From: Anaerolineales bacterium | GTDB lineage: Bacteria; Chloroflexota; Anaerolineae; Anaerolineales; UBA6663 | DNA: 5,264 bases | NCBI GenBank assembly: GCA_017999235.1 | Contig: JAGOBN010000337.1 | Coordinates: 1 to 5,264, forward strand | Direction of reading: 5' to 3' | Part shown: positions 1 to 5,264 of the stretch, piece after piece | Layout of the letters: each line of letters opens with the position of its first letter | Position numbering within the stretch: position 1 is the first letter of the stretch | Made by a program: the position numbers and the translations under genes | Notes under the pieces: model-generated | The model's input: the letters and a program-made list of their open reading frames with translations, nothing else | What the model was told of the DNA's origin: nothing | Database searches by the model: none

Positions 1-57
1 TCCCGGCCCGCTCCGTGTCTCAGCGGCTCCGCGGCCAGCCCGCTCCGGAAAAATCTG

Positions 58-2502
58 ATGTCCGACCCATCCGCGCCCTTCGCGTACGCCGTTCCCGTCC
101 AGCCGGACGCGCCCTGGCCCACTTTCCGACGCGACCACCGCAACACCGGCCGCAGCCCGCTCCGCGCCCGCTACGCGGGCGATCAGCCGTGGTGCTTCCC
201 CACCGGCAAGGGGATCTTCTCCACACCGATCATAGACGGACGCGGCTGGGTGTACGTGGGCTCAGCCGATCACTACTTCTACGCGCTGGATGCGGCCGGC
301 GCCGAACGCTGGCGCTGCGCCACCGGCGAGATCATCGACTCGGCCGGCGCGCTCCTGGCCGGCGGGGACCTGGTTTTTCCCTCCGGCGACGGCTGTCTGC
401 GCCGGCTGGAGGCGGAGACGGGCGTGCAGCGCTGGGCCGTGGAGGCGCCGCGCGCCGGCTACAACAACTGGTGGGAGGGCAATATCGCCGTCGGGCCGGA
501 CGGTACGCTCTACGCCGGCAACACCAACTTCAACTACTACGCCGTCACGTCGGACGGCCGGCTGAAGTGGACCTACCCCACCGGCGCCAACGCCTGGTCG
601 TGCGCGGCCTTCGCGGACGACGGCACCATTTTCTGGGGCTCCAACGATACGCTGGTGCGCGCTGTGGCCCCGGACGGGCGCGAGCGCTGGCGCACCCGCA
701 CCCTGGGCTTCATCGCCGCGTCGGCGGCGCTGGGTCCGGACGGCACCGTGTATATCGGCTCGTTCGATAGCTATCTGTACGCCCTGGATCCCGCCACCGG
801 CCGCGTGCGGTGGAAGTTCAAGACCGCCGATCACATCTATAGTTCGGCGGCGGTGGGCGCGGACGGCCGGATCTACGTCGGCTCGACCGACGGCTGTTTG
901 TACGCGCTGGGCGCGGATGGCCGGCGGCTGTGGCGGCGCGATCTGGGCGCGCCGATCCGCTCCTCGCCGGCGCTGGGCCGCGCGCCGGCGGGTGAGGGCT
1001 GGATTGTGTACGTGGGCGCCGGCGATGGCCGGCTGTACGCGGTGGCGGCCGCGGACGGCGCGCCGCGCTGGAGTTTTGACACCACCCCAGCCGATCCCGA
1101 ACTGCGCGACCGCAATGACCTGAACGGCTCGCCGGCCCTGGGCCGGACCGGCGTCTACATCGGCGGCGAGCACGGCCAGTTGTGGTATGTGCCCTACGAT
1201 TATCCGCTGCAGCATGCGGAGGCGCGCGGGCTGGCCGGCGCGCCGGCCGCGCCGGGCGCGGGCGCGGCGCTCCGCTATGTGAGTCCGGGCGGCAATGTGC
1301 CGGCCGCGCCGCCGGAGGCCCTGCCGGCCGCGACGATCCTCACCTTCAAGCTGCAGGTGCAGGAGCGCGAGGAGAGCGTGGCGGCGCGCCTGTACCGCGC
1401 GCCGTTCTACCGGCCGCGCGCCGCTCTGGAAGTGCGCGCTGAGCCCGCTTTCCCCTTCGATTACGAAGTCTCGGCGGATGGCCGCTATCTGCACCTCTTT
1501 CCGCACGGGTTTCTGACGCCGGGACAGGCTTACCGTCTGACGATCACGGGCGACTATTACACCGGCGGCTGGGCGTTTGGCAACCTGACGCTGGGCGGCC
1601 GGCGGGCCGGCCGCTTTGAAAGCACGTTTGCGTTTCGCGGCGAGGCGCCGGAACTGGAGCAGCTGCCCTTGACCGTGGCGGATGAGGCCGTGGGCGCGCT
1701 GGAATGGACGCGCCTGGCGGTGCCGGTCCCGACCATGCTGCCCAGCCTGAACCAGATCGGCTTCGATTACATGGACTGGATCATCGGGATCCTGGACCTG
1801 ACCGAGGGCCGCGTGCTGGCCTGGGCGGTGGGCGCGCGCCGCGATGCCGCCGGCCAACTGGTGGCCGACCCGGCCACGGACTTCCGCCTGCCGCTGAGCG
1901 GCGCGGCGCAGGCCGACGCCTTCATCCTGGCCAACCGCAACTTTCGGATGGCGGTCACGGGCATCCCGATCCCGTTCCAGCGGTTTGAACTGCGCGGCCG
2001 GCTGGGCGCGGATGGCCGGGTGCGGCCGGGCGCCACCACCTTTGGCGTCACGGACCTGCTGGGCATCCCCACCTTTGGGCCGCTGCTGGCGCTGGCCGGC
2101 CTGGGTACCAACATCATCGAGAAACTGCTGACCGTTGGGACGTATGTGACGCGGCCTTACGCCGGCCCGGCCAATCAGCGGCCGGCGGGGGTTACCCTGG
2201 CCGGCCTGGAGTTCGAGCCGCCGCTCGGCCCGCATGCCGGCCGCGTGACCGCGCGCTTGGCCGTGGCGGCCGGGGCCGCCTATCCGTTGGCTGAGCATGT
2301 GCCCGGCCTGGTGCTGGTGGACGCGGCCACCGGCGCGGTGGTGAACCTGGATTATCACGCGCGGCTGACGGCCGCGGCGGACGCGGCCGGGCAGATCGCG
2401 TCTATCACCCTGGAACTCCCCGCCGGCCAGCGGCTCCCGGCCGCGCTGGAGGCCGTCATCATCCTGGATGTCTTCCCGCTGGCGCGCCGGCGCGTGCGCT
2501 GA
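58..2502 (+). CDS. PQQ-like (BamB-type) beta-propeller protein with Ig-like and unknown C-terminal regions
   Basis: This 814-residue protein opens with the classic propeller lead-in (W20-P-T-F-RRDHRNTG, residues 20-31). About eight blades of roughly 40 residues follow (44-380), each with a 'DGxxYVGSxDxxLYALDxxTGxxRW'-like pattern; clear copies lie near 60-86, 149-171, 188-211, 228-252, 269-292, 315-338 and 364-378. An Ala/Pro-rich linker (about 390-424) leads to a segment resembling bacterial Ig-like Big_5/SbsA domains (about 425-528, with 'SADGRYLHLFPHGFLTPGQAY' style residues at 472-491). Residues 531-814 match nothing I recognise. Propellers of this fold usually act as binding or scaffold modules; I see no sign of a PQQ-dependent dehydrogenase active site, so no enzyme activity is claimed. 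No signal peptide is visible after Met1, which is odd for this fold. The chosen ATG has only a weak GGAA upstream (47-50), and the frame stays open to base 1 without an ATG or GTG, so the gene may start outside the window. It probably shares a transcript with the transporter 11 bases downstream. The propeller call is firm; the function is unknown. Confidence 0.9.
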   Translation: MSDPSAPFAYAVPVQPDAPWPTFRRDHRNTGRSPLRARYAGDQPWCFPTGKGIFSTPIIDGRGWVYVGSADHYFYALDAAGAERWRCATGEIIDSAGALLAGGDLVFPSGDGCLRRLEAETGVQRWAVEAPRAGYNNWWEGNIAVGPDGTLYAGNTNFNYYAVTSDGRLKWTYPTGANAWSCAAFADDGTIFWGSNDTLVRAVAPDGRERWRTRTLGFIAASAALGPDGTVYIGSFDSYLYALDPATGRVRWKFKTADHIYSSAAVGADGRIYVGSTDGCLYALGADGRRLWRRDLGAPIRSSPALGRAPAGEGWIVYVGAGDGRLYAVAAADGAPRWSFDTTPADPELRDRNDLNGSPALGRTGVYIGGEHGQLWYVPYDYPLQHAEARGLAGAPAAPGAGAALRYVSPGGNVPAAPPEALPAATILTFKLQVQEREESVAARLYRAPFYRPRAALEVRAEPAFPFDYEVSADGRYLHLFPHGFLTPGQAYRLTITGDYYTGGWAFGNLTLGGRRAGRFESTFAFRGEAPELEQLPLTVADEAVGALEWTRLAVPVPTMLPSLNQIGFDYMDWIIGILDLTEGRVLAWAVGARRDAAGQLVADPATDFRLPLSGAAQADAFILANRNFRMAVTGIPIPFQRFELRGRLGADGRVRPGATTFGVTDLLGIPTFGPLLALAGLGTNIIEKLLTVGTYVTRPYAGPANQRPAGVTLAGLEFEPPLGPHAGRVTARLAVAAGAAYPLAEHVPGLVLVDAATGAVVNLDYHARLTAAADAAGQIASITLELPAGQRLPAALEAVIILDVFPLARRRVR

Positions 2503-2508
2503 AAGGGG
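2503..2508 (+). promoter_or_regulatory. Shine-Dalgarno site of the GPH transporter
   Basis: AAGGGG lies five bases before the ATG at 2514 and within the 11-base gap after the preceding stop codon. It is purine-rich and well spaced, and it supports this start. It also suggests the transporter is translated from its own site on a shared transcript rather than by strict translational coupling. Confidence 0.6.
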
Positions 2509-2513
2509 CGAGC

Positions 2514-3869
2514 ATGACTGAATCGAAATCCACCCTCCCGCTCCGGCTCAAATGGCTGTACAGCACGGGTGACCTGAGCACGAGCGCGCCGCTGGCCATC
2601 GTCAGCTTCTTTCAGCTGTATTTCCTGACGGATGTGGCCGGCCTGCGCCCGGATTACGCGGCCTGGGCTGTCGCCGCCGGCCGGCTGTGGGATGCCGTCA
2701 ACGATCCGCTGTTTGGCCTGTTCTCGGACCGGCTGCGCGCCCGCTGGGGGCGCCGGCGCGTGCTCCTGCTCTTTGGCGCGGCGCCGCTGGGGGTGAGCTT
2801 TGCGCTGCTGTGGTGGGTGCCGCCGCTCTCCCCCGGCTGGCTGGCCGTCTACTACGCGGCGGCCTTTATCCTGTTCGATACCGCCTACACGGCCGTGCAT
2901 GTGGGCTACAACGCGCTCACGCCCGAGCTGACGGACGATTACGACGAACGCAGCTCGTTGAACGGCTACCGGATGGTGTTCTCCATCGGCGGGGCCTTGG
3001 GCGCCATCATCGTGGCGACCGTCCTCGGCTGGCAGATCGCCGACGCGCGCCAGTTGTACCTGACGCTGGGGGTGGGGCTGGGCCTGCTGGCCATCGTCCC
3101 GCCGCTGATCGTGTTCACGGTGACGCGCGGGCGCGAGTCGCCGGCGCCGGCGCACTCCTTGCCGCCGCTGACCGCGCTGCGCGCCACCCTGCGCAACTTC
3201 CCGTTTCGCATGGTGACGGGTCTGTATCTGCTGAGCTGGACCACAGCCAGCCTGCTCTCGGCGGTGCTGGTGTACTACGCCACCTATTACCTGCGCGTGC
3301 CGGAGCAGGCCAACTACTTTGTGCTGGCCGCGCAGGGGTCGGCCATAGCGTTTGTGCCGGCGGTGGTGGGGTTGGCGCGCCGCTGGGATAAACGCCGCGC
3401 CTTTATCGTCGGCACCGCCGCGTGGGGCGGGGTGCTGCTGGGCATCGCGGCCCTCCGCCCGGACCAGGTGGCGTTGGCGTACGGGCTGGCCGCGCTGTCC
3501 GGCCTGGGGATTGCCACCGCGTACGTGCTCCCGTGGGCGATGGTGCCCGATATCATCGAGCATGACCAGCTCCAGACCGGCGAGCGGCGCGAAGGCTCGT
3601 ACTACGCCTTCATCGCGTTCTTCCAGAAATTGGGGACGGGCGCGGCGTTGTGGGCGATGGGCCAGGCGCTGGCGTGGGCGGGCTATCAGACGCCGGCCGC
3701 CGGCCTCGGGCTGGAGCAGCCGGCCGCGGCGGTCCTGGCCATCCGCCTCTTCGCCGGCCCGGTGCCGGCGGTGCTGCTGGCCGGCGCGATCGCGTTTGCC
3801 TGGGCCTACCCCATCACGCGCGCCAGCCACCAGGCGACGGTGGCGGTGCTCGTCGGCCGCGGCGACTAA
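2514..3869 (+). CDS. MFS transporter, GPH family (MelB-like sugar:cation symporter)
   Basis: This 451-residue protein is an inner-membrane secondary transporter of the glycoside-pentoside-hexuronide:cation symporter family, close to the family's usual length of 450-500 residues. Around twelve hydrophobic segments can be seen (roughly 22-40, 50-68, 82-100, 109-127, 153-173, 180-200, 234-256, 266-288, 293-313, 318-340, 362-388 and 404-430). The family signatures are intact: WDAVNDPLFGLFSDR followed by RWGRRR (59-81), PELTDDYDERSSLNGYR (137-153) in the TM4-TM5 loop, and PDIIEHDQLQTGERREG (345-361) in the TM10-TM11 loop. Asp60 and Asp64 have the same four-residue spacing as the Asp pair on MelB helix II that binds cation and sugar, so ion-coupled transport is likely. 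The substrate cannot be read from sequence: sugars and glycosides are typical, but the family has diverged members. The start is supported by an AAGGGG site. It lies 11 bases behind the propeller gene and probably forms an operon with it, then meets the - strand gene end to end. Confidence 0.93.
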   Translation: MTESKSTLPLRLKWLYSTGDLSTSAPLAIVSFFQLYFLTDVAGLRPDYAAWAVAAGRLWDAVNDPLFGLFSDRLRARWGRRRVLLLFGAAPLGVSFALLWWVPPLSPGWLAVYYAAAFILFDTAYTAVHVGYNALTPELTDDYDERSSLNGYRMVFSIGGALGAIIVATVLGWQIADARQLYLTLGVGLGLLAIVPPLIVFTVTRGRESPAPAHSLPPLTALRATLRNFPFRMVTGLYLLSWTTASLLSAVLVYYATYYLRVPEQANYFVLAAQGSAIAFVPAVVGLARRWDKRRAFIVGTAAWGGVLLGIAALRPDQVALAYGLAALSGLGIATAYVLPWAMVPDIIEHDQLQTGERREGSYYAFIAFFQKLGTGAALWAMGQALAWAGYQTPAAGLGLEQPAAAVLAIRLFAGPVPAVLLAGAIAFAWAYPITRASHQATVAVLVGRGD

Positions 3870-3870
3870 A

Positions 3871-3903
3871 CCCGCGGCGGCTCAGACGCCGTCAGTCCGC
3901 GGG
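3871..3903. terminator. Candidate hairpin terminator at the convergent junction
   Basis: The arm CCCGCGG (3871-3877) is perfectly complementary to CCGCGGG (3897-3903). Just inside, CGGC (3878-3881) pairs with GCCG (3888-3891) around a six-base loop, leaving a five-base bulge (3892-3896) that contains the stop codon of the - strand gene. It lies immediately after the transporter stop. No good T-tract follows on the + strand; on the - strand the hairpin is followed only by TTTAG. It could terminate either or both transcripts, but GC-rich DNA forms such stems easily, so this is a candidate only. Confidence 0.35.
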
Positions 3904-4995
3904 CTGCAGCCGGGCCTCCTCAAAATAGCCTTCCAGCACCGTCTCGGCCTCGGCCTGGTAGCCGAGCGTCAACGCGCAGGGCGGGCCGCTGAGCGAGAGC
4001 GCCGGCGCCAGCGGCTGGTCATCCACCCACACCGTCAGGCGCTGGTTCGCGCCGGCCGGGCGGTCCGCCACGTGCGCGCCCACTTCCTCCACGCGGAACG
4101 TGATGGTGACCGGCCGGCCGGGCAGGTAGGGCAGGGGCGTGAAATCCAGGGTGCCGCCCGGCTCGGTATAGCGCGGCGCGATCTCAAAGGTCGGCCGGCC
4201 GGGATAGTTGCTGGCCCGCACGCGCACTTCCAGGGTGGCGGTCCGGTCCTGACGCGGCAGGGTGGCGCCCACGCTGAGGTACACCTGGCGCTGCTCGGTG
4301 TAGAAACTGGCCGCGTCCAAGGCCAGCGTCACCGAGGCCTCGGAGAAGCAGCCAGCCGGGGTCTGGGTGAGCGCGGCGGCATGCTCGGCCTCTAGCGCCA
4401 GAAAAACCGCCAGTTGGCCGGCGCGGCCTTCGGTGAAGAACTGGCGGCTGGCGTCCAGACAACCGGCGGCGTCGGTCACGGCGCCGGCCAGCGCCCAGCG
4501 CTGGGCATCCAGGCAGCGGTCATTGAAGGCGTCATACAGCGGCGCGGCCGCGCGGGGCGTGGGCGGCGTGCTGGCGGTGGCCGTTGGCGCGGCCGGCTCG
4601 GTTGGATCAAAGAGCGGCGTCGGCGAGATCAGCCGGGCGGTGGCCGTTGGCGCCGGGCGGGTGGGCGTGGCGCTGGGGAGCGGAGCGGGCGTGGACGTGG
4701 CCGGCGGCGCGGTGGGGGTACGGGGCAAACCCGTGGGTTTCCCCGCCGGGAGGCCGGCGGTCGCGGTGGCGGCCGGAATCACCGCGGCGCCGCGGAGTGC
4801 CAGGAAAGCCAGCGCGAGGACCGCCAGGCCCGCGATGGCGGCCAGGCCGGTCACGGCCCAGCGGGCCGGCGCTCCGGTTACGGTGACGACGGTGGTATGG
4901 TTCACCACCTTGTCGCGGCCGGCCACATCGCCGCCGATGGCGATCTCGGCGCCCGTTAAGTTGACGTGGGCGGGGGGCGGAATTGGGTTGGACAT
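3892..4995 (-). CDS. Single-pass membrane protein: GGDVAGRDK motif, TM helix, Pro/Thr linker, ConA/LamG-like domain
   Basis: This 367-residue protein reads as four parts. Residues 1-45 are a short Pro-rich start followed by a strand-like stretch with IAIGGDVAGRDKVV (18-31). Residues 46-70 are one hydrophobic helix (WAVTGLAAIAGLAVLALAFL at 46-65). Residues 71-150 are a low-complexity Pro/Thr/Ala linker typical of extracytoplasmic stalks. Residues 152-366 look like a beta-sandwich: the opening YDAFNDRCLDAQRW (154-167) and closing GYFEEARL (356-363) resemble the edges of concanavalin A/LamG-like domains, which often bind or process glycans. Four cysteines (161, 179, 216, 340) all fall in this last part and could form disulfides outside the cell. 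I infer a cytoplasmic N-terminus and an outside C-terminus. No catalytic residues are recognised. Met1 is the only methionine in the protein, so ATG at 4995 is the natural start, although no Shine-Dalgarno site precedes it. The gene converges on the transporter gene and diverges from the VanZ-like gene. The layout is clear; the fold is moderately likely and the function unknown. Confidence 0.82.
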   Translation of the reverse strand: MSNPIPPPAHVNLTGAEIAIGGDVAGRDKVVNHTTVVTVTGAPARWAVTGLAAIAGLAVLALAFLALRGAAVIPAATATAGLPAGKPTGLPRTPTAPPATSTPAPLPSATPTRPAPTATARLISPTPLFDPTEPAAPTATASTPPTPRAAAPLYDAFNDRCLDAQRWALAGAVTDAAGCLDASRQFFTEGRAGQLAVFLALEAEHAAALTQTPAGCFSEASVTLALDAASFYTEQRQVYLSVGATLPRQDRTATLEVRVRASNYPGRPTFEIAPRYTEPGGTLDFTPLPYLPGRPVTITFRVEEVGAHVADRPAGANQRLTVWVDDQPLAPALSLSGPPCALTLGYQAEAETVLEGYFEEARLQPAD

Positions 4996-5021
4996 GCTGG
5001 GCCGGCGCTGCGCTTGACTAA

Positions 5022-5050
5022 GTTGTAGAGGAGACGATGGAAACTGTAAA
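5022..5050 (-). promoter_or_regulatory. Candidate sigma70-type promoter for the membrane-anchored protein gene
   Basis: Read on the - strand, TTTACA (5050-5045, five of six matches to TTGACA) and TACAAC (5027-5022, four of six matches to TATAAT) are separated by exactly 17 bases. A transcript would start near 5015 and have a leader of about 20 bases before the ATG at 4995. The stretch is unusually AT-rich for this DNA. The elements overlap the ribosome-binding site, start codon and first codons of the divergent VanZ-like gene. It is a prediction from spacing and consensus only. Confidence 0.35.
5027..5033 (+). promoter_or_regulatory. Shine-Dalgarno site of the VanZ-like gene
   Basis: AGAGGAG ends three bases before the ATG at 5037; counted from its AGAGG core the spacing is five bases. 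It is the best ribosome-binding match in the window and fixes the start of the truncated gene at the right edge. Confidence 0.65.
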
Positions 5051-5264
5051 AAAGTTCAGCCGGCGCTGGGGGCCGGCGGTGGTGATGATGACGGCCATCT
5101 ATCTGGCTTCTGATACGCCCGGGCCGAGCCTGCCGCACTTTGATCAATGGGATCTGCTGGTGAAGAAGGGCGGACACGCGCTGGGGTACGCGCTGCTGGG
5201 GATGGCCTATGCCTGGGGGTTGGCCGGCCGGCGGCCGACGGGGCGGGCGCTGATCCAGGCGGGG
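5037..5264 (+). CDS. VanZ-family membrane protein, 3'-truncated by the window edge
   Basis: Seventy-six codons run open to the right edge from an ATG with a good AGAGGAG site. The translation begins METVKKFSRRWGPAVVMM and shows the VanZ-family N-terminal pattern: a basic start, W11-G-P, a first hydrophobic helix (about 13-24), S25-D-T-P28, then K44-G-G-H47 and Y51 at the start of a second helix (about 47-63). VanZ-like proteins are small inner-membrane proteins, usually of about 110-150 residues with four or so helices, so roughly half is present. The founding member modestly raises teicoplanin resistance in enterococci, but most relatives are uncharacterised and no resistance role should be assumed. 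The gene is divergent from the anchored surface protein, with a 41-base spacer. Its own promoter is not evident and would have to lie in that spacer or inside the neighbouring gene. Confidence 0.82.
   Translation, partial: METVKKFSRRWGPAVVMMTAIYLASDTPGPSLPHFDQWDLLVKKGGHALGYALLGMAYAWGLAGRRPTGRALIQAG

Noticed and set aside
262..2358. A 698-codon open frame antisense to the propeller gene
   Set aside because: Long antisense frames are expected in GC-rich coding DNA. Its translation is Arg/Gln/His-rich with no recognisable domain, while the + strand frame has clear propeller repeats.
2355..3830. A 491-codon open frame antisense to the transporter gene
   Set aside because: It has shadow composition (Arg, Gln, His, Gly) and lies opposite a gene with intact GPH signatures.
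3352..4395. A 347-codon + strand frame bridging the transporter end and the - strand gene
   Set aside because: It overlaps two well-supported genes in other frames and its product is low-complexity Arg/Ala/Gly with no motif.
4367..5017. A 216-codon + strand frame opposite the membrane-anchored gene, rich in Ala/Gly/Val
   Set aside because: It is the complement of the Pro/Thr linker and membrane helix of the - strand gene. The - strand reading gives a coherent domain order and this one does not.
5014..5050. TTGACT (5014-5019) as a -35 box for the VanZ-like gene
   Set aside because: The nearest AT-rich -10 candidate (TGTAAA at 5045) is 25 bases away and inside the coding region, so the spacing and position do not work.
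5001..5070. Short direct repeat GCCGGCGCTG at 5001-5010 and 5059-5068
   Set aside because: Its core is the very common GCCGGC palindrome of this DNA, so a ten-base match is not notable as an operator or attachment site.
4956..5177. A 73-codon - strand frame across the VanZ-like start and the divergent spacer
   Set aside because: It overlaps the VanZ-like coding region, which has a good ribosome-binding site and family motifs, and its own translation shows no motif.
5037..5264. A glycopeptide antibiotic resistance gene
   Set aside because: Only the VanZ-like fold is supported. Most family members have no known resistance role, and no van cluster genes are visible nearby.

Overview
The window is a very GC-rich bacterial segment, almost entirely coding, with four genes: two in tandem on the + strand, one convergent on the - strand, and one divergent + strand gene cut off by the right edge. 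The proteins are Ala/Gly/Pro/Arg-rich with GC-ending codons. The - strand gene joins an N-terminal 'GGDVAGRDK'-type motif, a single membrane helix, a long Pro/Thr/Ala linker and an extracytoplasmic beta-sandwich. That style is what I associate with Chloroflexota (Anaerolineae-like bacteria). This taxonomic guess is an inference from protein style; no rRNA or marker gene is present.

Layout. Positions 58-2502 (+) encode an 814-residue protein: an eight-repeat PQQ-like (BamB-type) beta-propeller, a linker, an Ig-like segment and a C-terminal region of about 285 residues that I do not recognise. Its frame is open to the left edge, so the true start may lie upstream. Eleven bases later, 2514-3869 (+) encodes a 451-residue MFS transporter of the GPH (MelB-like) sugar:cation symporter family with all its signature loops. 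The two are probably one transcription unit. A compact hairpin sits over the 22-base convergent junction and could end transcripts. Positions 3892-4995 (-) encode the membrane-anchored, probably ConA/LamG-like surface protein. A 41-base divergent spacer separates it from 5037-5264 (+), the first 76 codons of a VanZ-family membrane protein.

Working together. The propeller protein and the transporter are likely co-expressed, and a carbohydrate-related role is reasonable but unproven. The - strand anchored protein and the VanZ-like protein are both envelope proteins sharing a tiny divergent spacer, where a promoter-like sequence for one overlaps the ribosome-binding site and start codon of the other.

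I see no mobile element, CRISPR array, tRNA, rRNA or clear defence cassette. The window looks like ordinary chromosome with two under-described proteins: the unknown C-terminal part of the first gene, and the motif-plus-lectin-like fold of the third.
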